Source: Adiantum capillus-veneris (Eukaryota; Streptophyta; Polypodiopsida; Polypodiales; Pteridaceae). From it: DNA of 64,000 bases. The translations under genes and the position numbers were made by a program. Of this stretch, positions 59,149 to 64,000 are shown one piece after another. Numbering within the stretch: position 1 is the stretch's first letter; each line of letters begins with the position of its first letter. The notes beneath the pieces were generated by a model that was given only the letters and a program-made list of their open reading frames with translations, was not told the origin of the DNA and made no database searches. Location: NCBI GenBank assembly GCA_014529385.2, contig CM043945.1, positions 143,476,741 through 143,540,740 on the forward strand, in the 5' to 3' direction.

Positions 59149-61235
59149 TGTCATCAATTCCTGCTTCTTTGGCAATTCAACTTTTGGTTTACATTAGCCT
59201 TTCAATCACTTCATAAGGCCCTTCACTTTCATCCTCAACCTCATTTGCAAATGCAACTAAACCAGACTCCTGGATTTCTTTGTCCATAAAAAGAAATGTA
59301 ACATCAACATCCTCATCACTGCTGGTAGTGCTATCACTGTCCTCATTAGACACTGTGGAATAGTCTTCATCACTAGACTCATCCTCATCTTCATAAAGCT
59401 CCTCCAATCTTTTCCTTGTGTCCATATTAAATAGCTTCTTGGCACCTGTCTTTCCATAGAGGCTAATCATACCACGTCTCCAATCTTGCACAGCTCCACT
59501 GCACGTAACCATGGTCTGCCCAGTATAATAGGATATGCTCCCAAACCTGCTGGCATCACATGAAAATCAACCACTGCCTTTGCATCATATGCTTCCACTT
59601 CTAAGCTCTTTACAACACCCAAACATTTTACTTTTTGATGGTTTGCCAATCTGATCCGGAAACCTGACACCCCAGTCATTGTGAGACCCATCTTCTCAAC
59701 GCATGAGTGTGTTATGACGCATATTTGGGCTCCACCATCCACATAACCTTGTCCCAAATTTTTTATTTTGTGCCACACATCTACTATTGGACAAATATCT
59801 GGTAGCTCATCCATTGCCAACATCTTTACTGAACCTCTCTCTGGTTCTTTCTCCATTGGGTTAACCATCCTCTTCCACTGTCGCTTTAGCTTAGGAACCA
59901 TCTCTATAAGCTACCCAAAAGTAACATCTGCCTTCCTGCTTGTCAGATCCTCCTTTAAGTCATAGCTTAATTGCCCATCCCCATAGTGGAAAATCCGAAA
60001 CATGAAACTTGCGACGAGCTCTCCTTTTCCTCTTGGCCTTGACATCCTCTCCTTCATGGCTCTTTCCTTTCTTCTTACTAGAACCTAGAGCACTTCTTCC
60101 TTCCTTGTCCTCTGTGGTCCTCTTCCCAATAGGCATCACTAATGTATCCTCTAGCTTTGATGCCTTCTCCAAGGTGACTACACTTAACACTTTTGTCTTT
60201 CCCTTTTCCTCTTGGGTTAATCCACTGGTTCCTTCATCTCCTTTAATTTCGATGCCATAATCATTTGACCTACTTAGCACCTGTCTTGGCAATGGATACA
60301 TGTATCCCCCCATCCTTGGTGGCTTATCACATTGTGGGCTGATGTGGCCCAACTCTCCGCAATTATAACATGTGCGTGTCTGCCTCCAGTACCTACCATT
60401 GCTTTGTCCAACACCATTCCTAGGCCTTTCTTCACCTCTTGGCTGATTTTCAAACCTCCCTCGACCTCGATTATTTCCCACTTGACCAAGCATGTTTAGG
60501 CTGAGATTCTTCATTAAATCTACCACTTGCCTCATGTCTTGCCTTAGCCCATCATCTTGCACTACTGTAGTGACCACTGTTGGCATAACCTGAGGAGTAA
60601 CAGAAAACCACTGGTTCATGATGAACCCCTGGCATGCGACCTTGTAAAGAGTCCATAGGCTGAATTTCAGACCTCATGGGCAAAGACTCCACCCCTAACT
60701 GGCTCATTTTCCTCAGCTTCCACTGTTTGTTCATTGCCACCTCCAATGCATCTTCATATGTCCTAGGCTTCTTTAGCTCCAATCTCCAACGTATATTCTC
60801 CCAAAGACCAGCCAAGAACCTGTCCTTTTTCATCATGTCAGGCGGGGGTACCTGTGGTGCTAAGGCCTTGCACATCCGCTCCCATGCCAATGAAAACTTT
60901 CGTATGTACGTATCTACTGGCTCACCTTCCTTTTGCACTAAAGCCTGTACTTCTTACCACACTTTGTCAGGATCTTCTATCTTCACAAACTCCACTTCCA
61001 ATCCATGCCTTAGATTGTCTCAACTCAATCTTACTGGTGGATCAGCCACACACAACTCCTCTTCAAATGCTTTGGACCAAACTCGTGCATCACTCTTCAA
61101 ACAAATCTGGAGAAGACGTAACATCTACGCTCGGTCATGAATCTGGTTGCTAATGCAGGCAACCTCCATCTTTTCCAAAAAGTCTTCCACATCTTCATCA
61201 CTTCTTCCATGAAACTCCGGATAAGAGAAAGCCAT
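59149..61235 (-). pseudogene. Tat-2 Gag and protease
   Basis: On the minus strand the ATG at 61235 opens MAFSYPEFHGRSDEDVEDFL, matching the Tat-1 start MAFNFLEFSGKS. It continues with QKEGEPVDTYIRKFSLAWERM, a CCHC knuckle (CYNCGELGHISPQC, near 60360), a basic region, the retropepsin (DGGAQICVI, PIILGRPWL near 59530) and an acidic linker to the element A insertion at 59148. Several stops and three frameshifts are present. Confidence 0.88.
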
Positions 61236-62303
61236 GGCTACCCAAGCTACGTTGCTTTGAGAACCCCTTCAAACACACGTACAAGAACCCAAACTTTTTG
61301 ACTGACTCAGTTCCCAGAAACTTCAATGGAGGTCAACTTTAGATAAGGACAAACACATGCACATCAAATGAGTTTTCATAGTTAATCATCGGAATTACAA
61401 CAGGCAAAGGACATTCCAGGATCTCTCTTAATCTTCTCGGCCCGAACATAAAGACTATGCGCTGCTGGAAAAAAATATTCCTGGACACATCAACATTTAT
61501 CGGGATTCTCTAAGTTAAATGAAAAGGAGTGAATTGAGGGCCATTTTGATCATCCATTAAAGCCAACCATGAAGCTCCCAAGAAGGCACATCTGACTTAA
61601 CCTCTGATTTGGCCAAAATTTCAGCAGCATAACAGCATAAATGGCTCAAAAGACCAAGAAACCAGCCATCATAACTTGGAAAAGTTTTGACAGAGTTTCC
61701 CCAGAAGTAGAGCAGTAGGAACCCAAAATATAGACTGTATATATATGCATAAACTGTCAACAATAGAACTCGAGCATCAAATAGGACTCACTAGTACATA
61801 GCCTATGGCGAGGTCACGAAAAGGGTGCTCCAGCTACCTGTATCACTGAAAGGATCTCCACATTTGAGAATCCCCCAGCTCAATAAAACCTCACGCTATC
61901 GACCCTCACACGAAGGCTCATGCAAATCGCGTACAGTCAAGTCTTAGAAATGACTATCTTCCAGACCAAGTCTCAGAAATGGCTGGGACTACCAAATAAA
62001 ACCAAATATGGCTCCACAAAGGCGTACAATGGCAATTTCCACAAGTAACGTACAATCCAGCAGACAATGCGCTCAAACAGGCGCCAAATGATGCATACCC
62101 ACAACAACTGCAAGTGACACCACTGCTAGTATATCACTGTACTCCACCTACCTGTACCTGTGTGAATCACCTATACCTGTCCCTGTAACCTATAACCTAT
62201 AATCTGTAATCTGCAACCTGCAACCTGTAATCCCGAATCTCGAAGCTCGAAGCTCGAAGCAGAAGGTACTCGAAGAAGATCCTCCGTGGGGGCACCAAAA
62301 GAA
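61236..62303 (-). other. Tat-2 5' leader
   Basis: Non-coding leader between Gag and the 5' LTR. At 62155-62262 (plus strand) it carries a degenerate 8-10 base repeat (CCTGTAATCTGCAA-like) and three CTCGAAG units. Next to the LTR the minus strand has the primer site TTTTGGTGCCCCCACGGAGG. Confidence 0.7.
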
Positions 62304-63446
62304 TGTGAGCTGGATGGAAACACACAGAACGCCTCTATAATGACCTGACACACACTCTTGGGATGATACACACACACACTATGGGGCACCACTCGGCTTA
62401 CACAACCCACCTGGCCGAGACAGGAAACACACCTATGGAGTGAGAGGAGAGAGACTACCCATTTACCCACTCCACACAGAGAGACACTCACACATACACA
62501 CCCAAAAAACTCAGCTCAAAAGAGGAGAATTTCTGATGTATAGATACAATTGAGCTTGAGCCAACACCAATGGGGCAAACAACTCACACAATATGGGTAA
62601 AATATGCCAGATACAATAAAAAATTGGAGCAGAAGCTTCGCTCATAGGAGAAACTTACACAGACAAAACAGCAAAAAAACAGTGAGTAATTTGGCAAAAT
62701 GGACAGCGCCATCGCGTCCAGAACAGCCCAAAACCCCAATCTACAATGTAAAAGTGCTCAAATCCGACCTCGGATGAGCAGTTTACGGACAAAACAGGCT
62801 CCAAAAACAACAAAAATACACTTGCGGCTGTTCCTCCTCTATTCTCCACGTTTTTTCTAGTCTTCTCTTTGTTTTTCTAGTTCCCACACTTAGATTTATT
62901 AGTTGGGCACCCTTGGCCTTTTAGATGACCTCAAACGGACCCTGAACAGACCAAAAACTGACCTCACAGTGCGTAGTTGTCACCTTTTTGCATCATCCGC
63001 ACACCTGGCACTCATCTTTTTTCAATAATGCATCCTGCCACCACAGGAAGTGGCCCCAAAATATGGTACTCATGATGAACTTTTTGCATAATTAGCACAA
63101 GAAAACACCCACGTTGTGTCTGTACTTATCCACGTGCAAGTATTGACCCCATTCGGCCTCCTGACACCACTAGATGCCATCTGACGCACCTGTTTACCTC
63201 ATGTCGTCGGCCCGCGGGTAGCTTCCTCGAGAATTTTCACGCGCTACCAACTCTTAATTATTATAGAAAAAACACATTGGTACTGGTGATAGTGAAAATC
63301 GATGCACTATGTACATGATGTCCTACATGTACACATGTGGGCCCCATGTAACCACCTGGCTCTGGAAAATGGGCATTCCTTTATTCGATGCACTATGCAT
63401 GGATATGTACATATGCGCAATCTCTTGCTCCAAAAAACTCCTGACA
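62304..63446 (-). repeat. Tat-2 5' LTR
   Basis: Direct copy of 46408-47530 with the same ends; it has a private 75-base segment at about 63210-63285. Confidence 0.92.
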
Positions 63447-64000
63447 GCGTGTAAAAACAACTAGCCCAATCTGAATTCGAAAAAGCATGCAAGTCTGGCA
63501 GCAATGATCTCCCCTTGGGATAAAACAAGCCAAGATATAAAGTGCCACTCAAATAGAGAAAAATCCTCTTGAGAGCCTCCCAATGCTTAGACTGTAGGCT
63601 ATGCATAAATTTGCTGACCTGTGAGATTGCAAAATGAATATCCAGACTCGTGTTACATATATAAATGAGGCAGTTTGATAAAGAGTGACATCTGCAAGAT
63701 CACCAGCATCATGAAGAATCAATTTCAAACATGTTTCCATGGGAGTGGCAATAGGTTTGCAATCTGAAGTCCAAACTTACATAGCAATGTCTCTATGTAA
63801 ATTTTCTAACACAAGCAAATACCACCATCACACTGCTTAAATTGTACACCCAAGTAATGATGCAACAACCCCAAATATTTCATCTTGAAAGTAGTGTTCA
63901 AATCAAGCTTAACTTCAACAATATGTCTCTCATTTGGTCCAATGATTAGAAAATCATCTACATAAAGAACCACAATGAGAAGTACATCAACCTCATGCTT
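63447..64000 (-). pseudogene. Copia pol, reverse transcriptase to RNase H (right piece)
   Basis: The minus strand reads LLIVVLYVDDFLIIGPNE (catalytic YVDD at 63964-63953), MKYLGLLHHYLGVQF, then in another frame SKHWEALKRIFLYLSGTLY and SNSDWASCFYT, where Tat-2 interrupts it. At least one frameshift or stop separates the two parts. The element continues beyond the window edge. Confidence 0.9.

Larger units (their letters stand above)
46408..63446 (-). mobile_element. Tat-2: internally deleted Tat retrotransposon, nested in Copia
   Basis: It is bounded by direct LTR copies at 46408-47530 and 62304-63446 and flanked by a 4-base duplication GCGT (46404-46407 and 63447-63450). On the minus strand it encodes Gag and protease homologous to Tat-1. 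Just after the protease linker it passes to a short piece matching the pre-RT linker (at 47800-47700), then to the polypurine tract and 3' LTR, so reverse transcriptase, RNase H and integrase are deleted. The element at 47800-59143 is inserted inside it. Confidence 0.92.

Overview
The window looks like nuclear DNA of a land plant with a large, repeat-rich genome. It holds a four-exon plant-type monosaccharide/H+ symporter gene, a fossil plant-type PPR gene, Tat-lineage Ty3/gypsy elements with a second RNase H domain, plant-type Copia and LINE remains, and very many long AG/CT and AC/GT microsatellites. A non-seed vascular plant such as a fern would fit, but nothing seen here settles the species. 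There is no bacterial or organellar gene organisation. The sugar transporter is the only ordinary, intact host gene; almost everything else is transposon-derived.

Layout. 1-3394: microsatellites and the upstream region of the transporter. 3395-5781: the STP-like transporter. 6330-7340: two LINE fragments in opposite orientation. 8400-9030: PPR fossil on the minus strand. 11040-11510: degenerate GGTTATGG-like tandem repeat. 12600-15740: decayed Ty3/gypsy pol. 16310-20788: two direct copies of an unidentified repeat flanking a degraded partial copy of the transporter. 20789-39796: a candidate large DNA transposon. 39956-42060: a second, truncated copy of its transposase-like gene. 42250-44920: no gene recognised. 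44923-64000: a nest of LTR retrotransposons.

The main discovery candidate is 20789-39796. It is bounded by a short inverted repeat (19 nt exact, about 30 nt overall) and holds four genes in two convergent pairs: a transposase-like gene (+) facing an unknown gene B (-), and gene C (+) facing an unknown gene D (-). Gene C runs over five phase-compatible exons. It appears to encode one protein with a histone H3-like N-terminus (tail starting MARTK, then the H3 fold motifs), a Ulp1/C48-type cysteine protease, an acidic repeat region and an FCP1/NIF-like HAD phosphatase domain. A 7.1-kb Tat retrotransposon (26904-34049) lies between genes B and C.

The right-hand third is a readable insertion history. 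An inverted, diverged copy of LTR family A is cut by a Copia element (minus strand). The Copia RNase H is cut by an internally deleted Tat element (46408-63446, 4-bp target duplication GCGT). The Tat element is cut by a Gag-protease-only LTR element (47800-59143, 5-bp target duplication ATTTG). Removing each insertion restores the reading frame of the element beneath. The youngest element has seven copies of a near-perfect 20-26 bp palindrome in its 5' leader, a C-terminal region of repeated W-I/V-P-K motifs, and a captured, intron-less fragment of a DEAD-box RNA helicase just before its 3' LTR. Three 61-bp hairpin elements with identical outer arms are embedded in the microsatellites.
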